Positions 10,901 to 22,426 of a stretch of 64,000 nucleotides of DNA are shown piece after piece. Origin of the DNA: Adenophora triphylla var. japonica. Lineage: Eukaryota > Streptophyta > Magnoliopsida > Asterales > Campanulaceae. The notes beneath the pieces are model-generated. The model did no database searches and had not been told where the DNA came from. It saw only the letters and a program-made list of their open reading frames with translations. The first letter of the stretch is position 1; every line of letters begins with the position of its first letter. A program made the translations under genes and the position numbers. Location of the stretch: NCBI GenBank assembly GCA_022495995.1, contig JAFEMH010000524.1, positions 186,001-250,000 of the forward strand. Reading direction: 5' to 3'.

Positions 10901-13900
10901 TCTATATACTTTCATTTGTTTAGTTTTTTTTTCTATCTTTTTTTCTATAACTTTTTCTAAAAAAAACCACTAATTAAAAAAGGCTAAAACATTATTTTCT
11001 AGTCAATAAAAAATTTTAAATAAATAAAAAATAAATATAGGATAGTCCGTCCCTCTTTTGACTTTTCTTCTATATACTTTCATTTGTTTAGTTTTTTTTC
11101 TATTTTTTTTCTATAACTTTTTCTAAAAAAAACCACTAATAAACAAAAGCTGAAATAATATTTTCTAGTCAATAAAAAATTTAAAAAAAATTAAAAAATA
11201 AATATAGGGTAGTCCGTCCCTCTTTTGACTTTTCTATTAAATACTTTCATTTGTTTAGTTTTTTTTTCTATCTTTTTTTCTATAACTTTTTCTAAAAAAA
11301 ACCACTAATTAAAAAAGGCTAAAATATTATTTTCTAGTCAATAAAAAATTTTAAAAAAATTAAAAAATAAATATAGGGTAGTCCGTCCCTCTTTTGACTT
11401 TTCTTCTATATACTTTCATTTGTTTAGTTTTTTTCTATCTTTTTTTCTATAACTTTTTCTAAAAAAAACCAATAATTAATAAATTCTAAATTATTATTTT
11501 ATATTCAATAAAAAATTTAAAAAATAATAAAATATAAACATAAGGTAGTCCTTCCATCTTTTGACTTTTCTTCTATACACTTTCATTTGTTTAGTTTTTT
11601 TTCTATCTTTTTTTGTATAACTTTTTCTAAAAAAAAACCACTAATTAACAAAGGCTAAAATATTATTTTCTAGTCAAAAAAAAATTTAAAAAAAATTAAA
11701 AAATAAATATAGGGTAGTCCGTTCCTCTTTTGAATTTTCTTCTATATACTTTCATTTGTTTAGTTTTTTTTTTCTATCTTTTTTTTTCTATAACTTTTTC
11801 TAAAAACCACTAATTAAAAAAGGCTAAAATATTATTTACTAGTCAATAAAAAATTTTAAAAAATTAAAAATAAATATTGGTAGTCCGTCCTCTTTTGACT
11901 TTTCTTCTATATAATTTCATTTGTTTAGTTTTTTTTCTATCTTTTTCTATAACTTTTTCTAAAAAAACCACTAATAAACAAAGGCTGAAATATTATTTTC
12001 TAGTCAATAAAAAATTTAAAAAAAATAAAAAATAAATATAAGTTAGTCCATCCCTCTTTTGACTTTTCTTCTATATACTTTCATTTGTTTAGTTTTTTTT
12101 TCTATCTTTTTTCTATAACTTTTTCTAAAAAAAAACACTAATTAATAAAGGCTAAATTATTATTTTCTAGTCAATAAAAAATTTAAAAGATAATAAAAAA
12201 TAAATATAGGGTAGTCCGTCCCTTTTTGACTTTTCTTCTATATATTTTCATTTGTTTAGTTTTTTTCTATCTTTTTTTCTATAACATTTTCTAAAAACCA
12301 CTAATTAACAAAGGCTAAAATATTATTTTCTAGTCAATAAAAAATTTAAAAAATTAAAAAATAAATATAGGGTAGTCCGTCCCTCTTTGACTTTTCTTCT
12401 ATATACTTTCATTTGTTTAGTTTTTTTTTCTATCTTTTTTTTTCTATAACTTTTTCTAAACAAAACCACTAATTAACAAAGGCTAAAATATTATTTTTTA
12501 GTCAATAAAAAATTTAAAAAAAAATTAAAAAATAAATATAGGGTAGTCCGTCCCTCTTTTGACTTTTCTTCTATATACTTTCATTTGTTTAGTTTTTTTT
12601 TATCTTTTTTCTATAACATTTCTAAAAACCACTAATTAACAAAGGCTAAAATATTATTTTCTAGTCAATAAAAAATTTTAAAAAAATTAAAAAATAAATA
12701 TAGGGTAGTCCGTCCCTCTTTTGACTTTTCTTCTATATACTTTCATTTGTTTAGTTTTTTTTTTTATCTTTTTTTCTATAACTTTTTCTTAAAAAAAACC
12801 ACTAATTAAAAAAGGCTAAAATATTATTTTCTAGTCAATAAAAAATTTAAAAAAAAATTAAAAAATAAATATTGGGTAGTCCGTCCCTCTTTTGACTTTT
12901 CTTCTATATAATTTCATTTGTTTAGTTTTTTTTTCTATCTTTTTTTCTATAACTTTTTCTAAAAAAAACCACTAATAAACAAAGGCTGAAATATTATTTT
13001 CTAGTCAATAAAAAATTTAAAAAAATTAAAAAATAAATATAAGGTAGTCCATCCCTCTTTTGACTTTTCTTCTATATACTTTCATTTGTTTAGTTTTTTT
13101 TCTATCTTTTTTTCTATAACTTTTTCTAAAAAAAACAACTAATTAAAAAAGGCTAAAATATTATTTTCTAGTCAATAAAAAATTTTAAAAAAAATTAAAA
13201 AATAAACATAGGGTAGTCCGTCCCTCTTTTGACTTTTCTTCTATATACTTTCATTTGTTTAGTTTTTTTCTATCTTTTTTTCTATAACATTTTCTAAAAA
13301 AAACCACTAATTAACAAAGGCTAAAATATTATTTTCTAGTCAATAAAAAATTTTAAAAAAATTAAAAAATAAATATAGGGTAGTCCGTCCCTCTTTTGAA
13401 TTTTCTTCTATATACTTTCATTTGTTTAGTTTTTTTTTTATCTTTTTTTCTATAACTTTTTCTAAAAAAAAACCACTAATTAAAAAAGGCTAAAATATTA
13501 TTTTCTAGTCAATAAAAAATTTAAAAAAAAATTAAAAAATAAATATTGGGTAGTCCGTCCCTCTTTTGACTTTTCTTCTATATAATTTCATTTGTTTAGT
13601 TTTTTTTTCTATCTTTTTTTCTATAACTTTTTCTAAAAAAAACCACTAATAAAAAAAGGCTGAAATATTATTTTCTAGTCAATAAAAAATTTAAAAAAAA
13701 TAAAAAAATAAATATAAGTTAGTCCATCCCTCTTTTGACTTTTCTTCTATATACTTTCATTTGTTTAGTTTTTTTTCTATCTTTTTTTCTATAACTTTTT
13801 CTAAAAAAAAACACTAATTAATAAAGGCTAAAATATTATTTTCTAGTCAATAAAAAATTTAAAAAAATAAAAAAATAAATATAGGGTAGTCCGTCCCTCT

Positions 13901-16900
13901 TTTGACTTTTCTTCTATATACTTTCATTTGTTTAGTTTTTTTTCTATCTTTTTTTCTATAACTTTTTCTAAAAAACCACTAATTAACAAAGGCTAAAATA
14001 TTATTTTCTAGTCAATAAAAAAATTTAAAAAAAATTAAAAAATAAATATAGGGTAGTCCGTCCCTCTTTTGACTTTTCTTCTATATACTTTCATTTGTTT
14101 AGTTTTTTTTTTCTATCTTTTTTTCTATAACTTTTTCTAAACAAAACCACTAATTAACAAAGGCTAAAATATTATTTTTTAGTCAATAAAAAATTTAAAA
14201 AAAAATTAAAAAAATAAATATAGGGTAGTCCGTCCCTCTTTTGACTTTTCTTCTATATACTTTCATTTGTTTAGTTTTTTTTCTATCTTTTTTTCTATAA
14301 CATTTTCTAAAAAAAACCACTAATTAACAAAGGCTAAAATATTATTTTCTAGTCAATAAAAAATTTTAAAAAAATTAAAAAATAAATATAGGGTAGTCCG
14401 TCCCTCTTTTGACTTTTCTTCTATATACTTTCATTTGTTTAGTTTTTTTTTTTATCTTTTTTTCTATAACTTTTTCTTAAAAAAAACCACTAATTAAAAA
14501 AGGCTAAAATATTATTTTCTAGTCAATAAAAAATTTAAAAAAAAATTAAAAAATAAATATTGGGTAGTCCGTCCCTCTTTTGACTTTTCTTCTATATAAT
14601 TTCATTTGTTTAGTTTTTTTTTCTATCTTTTTTTCTATAACTTTTTCTAAAAAAAACCACTAATAAACAAAGGCTGAAATATTATTTTCTAGTCAATAAA
14701 AAATTTAAAAAAAATTAAAAAATAAATATAAGGTAGTCCATCCCTCTTTTGACTTTTCTTCTATATACTTTCATTTGTTTAGTTTTTTTTCTATCTTTTT
14801 TTCTATAACTTTTTCTAAAAAAAACAACTAATTAACAAAGGCTAAAATATTATTTTCTAGTCAATAAAAAAATTTAAAAAAAATTAAAAAATAAACATAG
14901 GGTAGTCCGTCCCTCTTTTGACTTTTCTTCTATATACTTTCATTTGTTTAGTTTTTTTCTATCTTTTTTTCTATAACATTTTCTAAAAAAAACCACTAAT
15001 TAACAAAGGCTAAAATATTATTTTCTAGTCAATAAAAAATTTAAAAAAAATTAAAAAATAAATATAGGGTAGTCCGTTCCTCTTTTGAATTTTCTTCTAT
15101 ATACTTTCATTTGTTTAGTTTTTTTTTTCTATCTTTTTTTGTATTACTTTTTCTAAAAAAAACCACTAATTAAAAAAGGCTAAAATATTATTTACTAGTC
15201 AATAAAAAATTTTAAAAAATTAAAAAATAAATATTGGGTAGTCCGTCCCTCTTTTGACTTTTCTTCTATATAATTTCATTTGTTTAGTTTTTTTCTATCT
15301 TTTTTCTATAACTTTTCTAAAAAAAACCACTAATAAACAAAGGCTGAAATATTATTTTCTAGTCAATAAAAAATTTAAAAAAAATTAAAAAATAAATATA
15401 AGTTAGTCCATCCCTCTTTTGACTTTTCTTCTATATACTTTCATTTGTTTAGTTTTTTTTCTATCTTTTTTTCTATAACTTTTTCTAAAAAAAAACACTA
15501 ATTAATAAAGGCTAAAATATTATTTTCTAGTCAATAAAAAATTTTAAAAAAATTAAAAAATAAATATAGGGTAGTCCGTCCCTCTTTTGACTTTTCTTCT
15601 ATATACTTTCATTTGTTTAGTTTTTTTTCTATCTTTTTTTCTATAACTTTTTCTAAAAAACCACTAATTAACAAAGGCTAAAATATTATTTTCTAGTCAA
15701 TAAAAAATTTAAAAAAAATTAAAAAATAAATATAGGGTAGTCCGTCCCTCTTTTGACTTTTCTTCTATATACTTTCATTTGTTTAGTTTTTTTTTTCTAT
15801 CTTTTTTTCTATAACTTTTTCTAAACAAAACCACTAATTAACAAAGGCTAAAATATTATTTTTTAGTCAATAAAAAATTTAAAAAAAAATTAAAAAAATA
15901 AATATAGGGTAGTCCGTCCCTCTTTTGACTTTTCTTCTATATACTTTCATTTGTTTAGTTTTTTTCTATCTTTTTTTCTATAACATTTTCTAAAAAAAAC
16001 CACTAATTAACAAAGGCTAAAATATTATTTTCTAGTCAATAAAAAATTTTAAAAAAATTAAAAAATAAATATAGGGTAGTCCGTCCCTCTTTTGACTTTT
16101 CTTCTATATACTTTCATTTGTTTAGTTTTTTTTATATCTTTTTTTATATAAATTTTTCTAAAAAAAAACCACTAATTAAAAAAGGCTAAAATATTATTTT
16201 CTAGTCAATAAAAAATTTAAAAAAAAATTAAAAAATAAATATTGGGTAGTCCGTCCCTCTTTTGACTTTTCTTCTATATAATTTCATTTGTTTAGTTTTT
16301 TTTTCTATCTTTTTTTCTATAACTTTTTCTAAAAAAAACCACTAATAAACAAAGGCTGAAATATTATTTTCTAGTCAATAAAAAATTTAAAAAAAAATAA
16401 AAAATAAATATAGGGTAGTCCGTCCCTCTTTTAACTTTTCTTCTATATACTTTCATTTGTTTAGTTTTTTTCTATCTTTTTTTATATAAATTTTTCTAAA
16501 AAAAACACTAATTAATAAAGGCTAAAATATTATTTTTTAGTCAATAAAAAATTCTAAAAAAATAAAAAAATAAATATAGGGTAGTCCGTCCCTCTTTTGA
16601 CTTTTCTTCTATATACTTTCATTTGTTTAGTTTTTTTCTATCTTTTTTCTATAACTTTTTCTAAAAAACCACTAATTAACAAAGGCTAAAATATTATTTT
16701 CTAGTCAATAAAAAATTTAAAAAAAATTAAAAAATAAATATAGGGTAGTCCGTCCCTCTTTTGACTTTTCTTCTATATACTTTCATTTGTTTAGTTTTTT
16801 TTTTCTATCTTTTTTTCTATAACTTTTTCTAAAAAAAACCACTAATTAACAAAGGCTAAAATATTATTTTCTAGTCAATAAAAAATTTAAAAAAAATAAA

Positions 16901-18475
16901 AAATAAATATAGGGTAGTCCGTCCCTCTTTTGACTTTTCTTCTATATACTTTCATTTGTTTAGTTTTTTTCTATCTTTTTTTCTATAACATTTTCTAAAA
17001 AAAACCACTAATTAACAAAGGCTAAAATATTATTTTCTAGTCAATAAAAAATTTTAAAAAAATTAAAAAATAAATATAGGGTAGTCCGTCCCTCTTTTGA
17101 CTTTTCTTCTATATACTTTCATTTGTTTAGTTTTTTTTTTTATCTTTTTTTCTATAACTTTTTCTTAAAAAAAACCACTAATTAAAAAAGGCTAAAATAT
17201 TATTTTCTAGTCAATAAAAAATTTAAAAAAAAATTAAAAAATAAATATTGGGTAGTCCGTCCCTCTTTTGACTTTTCTTCTATATAATTTCATTTGTTTA
17301 GTTATTTTTTCTATCTTTTTTTCTATAACTTTTTCTAAAAAAAACCACAAATAAACAAAGGCTGAAATATTATTTTCTAGTCAATAAAAAATTTAAAAAA
17401 AATTAAAAAATAAATATAAGGTAGTCCATCCCTCTTTTGACTTTTCTTCTATATACTTTCATTTGTTTAGTTTTTTTTTCTATCTTTTTCTCTATAACTT
17501 TTTCTAAAAAAAAACACTAATTAATAAAGGCTAAAATATTATTTTCTAGTCAATAAAAAATTTTAAAAAAATTAAAAAATAAATATAGGGTAGTCCGTCC
17601 CTCTTTTGACTTTTCTTCTATATACTTTCATTTGTTTAGTTTTTTTCTATCTTTTTCTATAACTTTTTCTAAAAAACCACTAATTAACAAAGGCTAAAAT
17701 ATTATTTTCTAGTCAATAAAAATTTAAAAAAATAAGAAATAAATATAGGGTAGTCCGTCCCTCTTTTGACTTTTCTTCTATATACTTTCATTTGTTTAGT
17801 TTTTTTTTTCTTTCTTTTTCTCTATAACTTTTTCTAAAAAAAATCACTAATTAAAAAAGGCTAAAATATTATTTTCTAGTCAATAAAAAATTTAAAAAAA
17901 AAATTAAAAAATAAATATAGGGTAGTCCGTCCCTCTTTTGACTTTTCTTCTATATACTTTCATTTGTTTAGTTTTTTTTCTATCTTTTTTCTATAACTTT
18001 TTCTAAACAAAACCACTAATTAAAAAAGGCTAAAATATTATTTTCTAGTCAATAAAAAATTTAAAAAAAATAAAAATAAATAAAGGGTAGTCCGTCCCTC
18101 TTTTGACTTTTCTTTTATATACTTTCATTTGTTTAGTTTTTTTCTATATTTTTTTTATAACTTTTTCTAAAAAATCCACTAATTAAAAAAGACTAAAATA
18201 TTAATTTCTAGTCAATAAAAAATTTAAAAAATAATAAAATATAAACATAGGGTAGTCCGTCCCTCTTTTGAATTTTCTTCTATATACTTTCATTTGTTTA
18301 GTTTTTTTTCTATCTTTTTTTCTATAACTTTTTCTAAAAAAACCACTAATTAACAAAGGCTAAAATATTATTTTCTAGTAAATAAAAAATTTAAAAAATA
18401 ATTAAAAAATAAATATAGGGCAGTCCGTCCCTCTTTTGACTTTTCTTCTATATACTTTCATTTGTTTAGTTTTTT
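7960..18475. repeat. ~168 bp tandem satellite array, about 60 copies
   Basis: A head-to-tail array with a monomer of about 160-170 bp; successive 'ggtagtccgtccctc' landmarks at 8191, 8360, 8528 and 8689 give spacings of 169, 168 and 161. Each monomer contains 'ggctaaaatattattttct', 'agtcaataaaaaattt', 'tagtccgtccctcttttgac' and 'ctttcatttgtttag'. It is very AT-rich with poly-A/T tracts whose lengths vary between copies. The first copy (about 7960-8085) is the most divergent. The array ends where 'tttgtttagtttttt' runs into a different repeat at 18476. There is no coding potential. The size is nucleosome-like, as in many plant satellites. Confidence 0.97.
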
Positions 18476-19115
18476 ATGTGTCCCGATCTTGTGAAAATGG
18501 TATACGGCTACCTCGTTTATTTTTTTTTAAATTTTTTTTTCTACATTCTAAATGACATTTAAAGTGTTTTTCATCTTTAGGACTTTCCTCAAAATCCAAA
18601 TGGAAATTGAGTTACAATTATGTGCCATTATTTAGGGTTTTTAGGGTTTTATGTGTCCCGATAATGTGAAAATGGTATACGGCTACCTCGTTTATTTTTT
18701 TTTTTTTTAATTTTTTTCTAAATTCTAAATGACATTTAAGTGTTTTCTTTCCTCAAAATCCAAATGGAAATTGAGTTACAAATATGTGTCATTATTTAGG
18801 ACTTTAAGGAATGTGTCCCGATCTTGTGAAAATGGTATATGGATACCTCATTTTTATTTTTTTTTATACATTCTAAATGACATTTAAAGTGTTTTTCATC
18901 TTTAAGACTTTCCTCAAAATCCAAATGGAAATTGAGTTACAATTATGTGTCATTATTTAGGATTTTTAGGGTTTTATGTGTCCCGATCTTGTGAAAATGG
19001 TATACGGCTACCTCGTTTATTTTTTTTAAATTTTTTTTTCTACATTCTAAATGATATTTAAAGTGTTTTTCATCTCTAGGACTTTCCTCAAAATCCAAAT
19101 GAAAATTGAGTTACA
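18476..19115. repeat. Second tandem repeat, ~165 bp unit, about 3.8 copies
   Basis: Copies begin with 'atgtgtcccgat' at about 18476, 18651, 18811 and 18976. Shared landmarks are 'gtgaaaatggtatacggcta', 'cctcgttta' and 'ctcaaaatccaaatgg'. It is unrelated in sequence to the main satellite but begins exactly where that ends and has a similar unit length. Confidence 0.93.
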
Positions 19116-19380
19116 ATTATTATTGTAGTAAAAAAAGTCTAAAATATTTGAATAGAGATAAATATTATTGATAATAAATATTATTAATATTGATATTAGG
19201 CATAATATTATTTTATAGTTTAAATTATTATTATTACTAATTATTATTGTAGTACTAAGCATTTACATTTATTATACAATTGTTATTATTAAATAATTTT
19301 ATTAGATTTTAAATGAATTAAATATTTTTTCAAAAAAAACTAAGTATCATTATTATCATTTATTATTAAGTCATTATCTT
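19116..19380. other. AT-rich spacer, no gene
   Basis: Dominated by ATT/TAT runs with a short repeated 'attattattgtagta' at about 19117 and 19240. Nothing else is recognised. Confidence 0.6.
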
Positions 19381-19617
19381 TCACATGGATCTCCATCTAA
19401 GCCATTTATAATAACACATTTAAGTTGAATCCAATGGCTCACATTTTCACAAACTATTTCACTTGGATCACCATCTCAACCATCCATTCATATTAACACA
19501 TTTAAGTTGAATCCAATGGTTCACATTTTAACTAACTATTTCACTTGGATCACCATCTCAACCATCCATTCATATTAAATCAATGGTCCAAATTCCTTAC
19601 TCACATTTTAACAAACA
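19381..19617. repeat. ~83 bp tandem repeat, about 2.7 copies
   Basis: Three consecutive units share 'cacttggatcaccatct', 'acacatttaagttgaatcc' and 'aatggttcacatttt'. The third copy is shortened. Part of the CACTA cargo. Confidence 0.85.
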
Positions 19618-19643
19618 AATCAATCCTTATATATATATATATA

Positions 19644-19877
19644 CTCCCTCCGTCCCACCGTAGTGTAGACTTTTGGTCAAATTGACCAAACTTTGACCAA
19701 TAATTTTAGCCCAAAATAATTATCCTAATGAAAATCTAAAACTTGAAATCGAAAATAATCTTAATTATGATACAATAACCATTTTTAGATTTTCGTTAGG
19801 ATAATTATTTTGTGCTAAAATTATTGATCAAAGTTTGATCAATTTGACCAAAAGTCTACACTACGGTGGGACGGAGG
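19644..19877. mobile_element. Stowaway-like MITE with ~95 bp arms
   Basis: Begins CTCCCTCCGTCCCACC after TA and ends near GGTGGGACGGAGG. The two arms are near-perfect inverse copies for about 95 bp, meeting near 19745-19780, so the whole element folds into one long hairpin. The CTCCCTCCGTCCC tip and TA target are the plant Tc1/mariner (Stowaway) signature. The right tip has lost part of its last bases. It is nested inside the CACTA element and can give small RNAs if transcribed. Confidence 0.85.
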
Positions 19878-19880
19878 TTA

Positions 19881-19955
<75 letters not shown>
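19878..19955. repeat. (AT)n microsatellite
   Basis: About 35 AT dinucleotides between the two MITEs. It produces a false Ile-Tyr repeat frame on the minus strand. Confidence 0.95.
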
Positions 19956-19956
<1 letters not shown>

Positions 19957-20239
19957 TCCCTCCGTCCCGCTAATATTAGCACACTTTCCTTTTTGGGCGT
20001 CCCGCTAATATCCACACACTCCCAAAAAGGAAACTTTATATTAATAAAATATTCACCCAACCCCACTCATTCTCTCTCCTACATTATTTTAATACTCACA
20101 ACACCATTATAATTTATTACACCCTCCACTCATTCTCTCTCCACTCATTCTTTTACACTCACAACATTTTATTAAAATATCATATTCCTTAATTCCCGCG
20201 CAAATAGTGTTTGTGCTAATACTAATGGGACGGAGGGAG
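19956..20239. mobile_element. Stowaway-like MITE, 284 bp
   Basis: Starts CTCCCTCCGTCCCGCTAAT and ends ATTAGTATTAGCACAAACA in inverse form, closing with GGGACGGAGGGAG at 20239 followed by TA. The inverted termini match for about 27 bases with a few changes. The interior contains repeated 'ccactcattctctct' segments. It is a different subfamily from the preceding MITE. Confidence 0.85.
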
Positions 20240-21270
20240 TATATATAAACCCTCTCACACACACAAACACTCTTACTCTTCCCAGCACACACACACACTT
20301 TCTCTCTCTACTCCTTCTCTCCCTGCCGCCGGCGAACCCCTCCCCCATTTTCGGCGAACCCTTACTCCCTCACTTCCGATGATTCTCATCTCCCTTCCTT
20401 TCCCCACTCCGCTCCGCCGCAGCTCTCACCGAAAACCTCCCTCCGCCACCTACCCACTTCAACTTCTTCTTCTTTAACCTCACCTGCAGCTCACAAACAC
20501 CATTACCTCCACCAATAGATGCAACTCTACATGGAAAAAACGATGTCGTTGCTGGAGATAAGTTTGAAGTTCTTGAAATTAATGGAATTTCCATTTTATT
20601 TTATTTTCTTTTCTTGAACTAATTAAATCTCAAATTTGCAAACTGGGTTTTCTTTTTCTTGTTCTTCAAAATCTAGGGACATGAATTTGGATGGCGATTT
20701 TTGAGATTTTCTGACATTTTTTATTGAAAATGTCAAAATCTAGGATTTGGATTCTAATTGAATTTCGTGGTAGTGAAATTTCTCTTCCAAACATATCCTT
20801 AGTTCAATCTGGAGTTTATATTGAAAAAAAAGGATTTAATTTTATGTCTATGAGTTGGAGAAGGATTATTCTGGGTGGTTTCTGATGTACGGAGTTATAC
20901 CTGATATATATACATCAAGGGTTGAAAAAAAGTATTTTAATACTTGTCGTGCTATGGGTATTTTTATGAATGAAGAAGAAGAGGATTTGACTATGGTGAT
21001 TTTAGTTGGTGAAGACTGGGTTTGATATAATCTTGAGAAGAAGACGGCAAAGAAGCTGTGTAATAATAAAGTGCCACTAATCTCATCTTACGGACCATCT
21101 TTTCCCTGGAATGACCATTTCACCAGCCATCAGTTCATTTCGACCCTCACTTGCCTCTCGACGTAGGTGTTTAATTGAAAAGTCAAAATCTAGGATTAAG
21201 ATTTTGACCAATTTTATTGAAAAAAGAAAAGGATTTAATTTTGACATTTTTTATTTTTTTTTATTTATTG
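20240..21270 (+). other. Gene-fragment-like segment inside the CACTA element
   Basis: Opens with a TATATAAAC box at about 20242, followed by a CT/CA-rich leader of about 130 bp as in plant 5' UTRs, then an ATG at 20379 with a short frame (MILISLPFPTPLRR) that soon ends. Farther on, at about 20855-21026, is an open stretch of about 55 codons (parts read EKDYSGWFLMYGV and CRAMGIFMNEEEEDL). A 30 bp motif around 'aaaatctaggatt' occurs twice (about 20731 and 21184). CACTA elements often capture host gene pieces, and this has that look, but I cannot identify a parent gene and find no intact product. Confidence 0.4.
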
Positions 21271-21953
21271 AATTATTAGCGACGGAATATTCCGCGGGTG
21301 AAATAAAAATTTAATTAAAATAAATTAATTCAGCGGCGGAATATTCCGTCGCTGAAATAAAAATTAAATTAAAATAAATTAAATCAGCGACGGAATATTC
21401 CGTCGCTGAAATAAAAATTAAATTAAAATAAATTAAATCAGCGACGAAAATTTCCGCCGTTGAAATAAAAATTAAATTAAAATAAATTAACTCAGCGACG
21501 GAAATTTCCGCCGCTGATTTAATTTATTTTAATTTAATTTTTATTCTAGCGATGGAAATTTCCGTCGCTGAAATAAAAATTAATTAAATTAAATTATTTC
21601 AGCGGCGGAAATTTCCGTCGCTGAGTTAATTTATTTTAATTTAATTTTTATTTCAGCGGCGGAAATTTCCGTCACTGAAATAAAAATTTAATTAAATTAA
21701 ATTAATTCAGCGAAGGAAATTTTCGTCGCTAATATCAAAAATCAGCGGCGGAATATTAAATCCGTCGGTAAAACCAAAATTATACCGACGGAAATTGAGC
21801 CGTCGGAGCACTGCGACAGGCTGGTAGCGGCGGACCAGCGACGGAATTTATCCGTCGCTGTTTAATTTTAGCGACGAAAATTCAGATTTAGCGACGGAAA
21901 TTTGGATTTAGCGACGGAAATTTCCGTCGCTAAAATCTGTTTTTCTGATAGTG
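21271..21953. repeat. CACTA right terminus and subterminal repeat array
   Basis: About ten units of roughly 50 bp, each a hairpin of the type 'agcgacggaatattccgtcg' plus a spacer 'ctgaaataaaaattaaa'. Spacer orientation flips part-way through. The array ends with three direct copies of 'tttagcgacgg' and the inverted tip TTTTCTGATAGTG. It mirrors the left terminus. Confidence 0.9.
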
Positions 21954-21956
21954 AAT

Positions 21957-22426
21957 GGAAGCTAAAGGAAAATTGAGAAAACGAACAAATGAATACTTAT
22001 AATTATAGTTTGAATAGTTTCAATAATGATGTATATAGGCATGATAGGTGCATACAACACTCACAACAATTTTCACTCACAATGGGACAACCACAAATAG
22101 AAATATTTTATTTAATGAGGCTCACTTTCACAATCACAACAATTTTCACTCATTACACTCTACTCACTTTCTCTCTCCTGCCCCACTTTTCATACTCACA
22201 GCACTCAATACGCTAACACTTTTTATAAATCTCCGTACACAGCCCAAAAATCTTACTTCGAGTGGGACGTAGGGTGTATGATTTTCATTAATCGCGAAAC
22301 TATTGAGAAAAAGTTCAAATTAGAATATCAATCAAGAGATTTCCTTAAAACTCGTTGCAAATACTTTATTTATAAAACACAATTTTAGTAAGCTCAATTA
22401 TTAGATTGCCAAAATCTAGGGAGAAA
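21957..22426. other. Intergenic, no gene
   Basis: A short tandem element with 'cacaacaattttcactca' occurs twice (about 22062 and 22135). 'gagtgggacgtaggg' near 22259 resembles a decayed MITE tip. Nothing else is supported. Confidence 0.5.

Larger units (their letters stand above)
7450..21953. mobile_element. 14.5 kb non-autonomous CACTA (En/Spm) transposon carrying a satellite array
   Basis: The left end reads CACTACCAGAAAC from 7450. The right end, read inward on the minus strand from 21953, is CACTATCAGAAAA. These are CACTA-family terminal inverted repeats with one mismatch in the first 12 bases. AAT occurs at both 7447-7449 and 21954-21956, the 3 bp target duplication typical of CACTA elements. 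Both ends carry subterminal arrays built on GCGACGGAA and its complement, as in this superfamily. No transposase-like frame is found inside, so movement needs an enzyme from elsewhere. Cargo in order: ~168 bp satellite, two other tandem repeats, two MITEs and a gene-fragment-like segment. Confidence 0.88.

Noticed and set aside
7960..18475. Regular repeats reminiscent of a CRISPR array
   Set aside because: Repeats are contiguous ~168 bp AT-rich monomers with no unique spacers, in a plant genome. This is satellite DNA.
19878..20066. Ile-Tyr repeat reading frame
   Set aside because: It comes from the (AT)n run and MITE sequence, not a gene.
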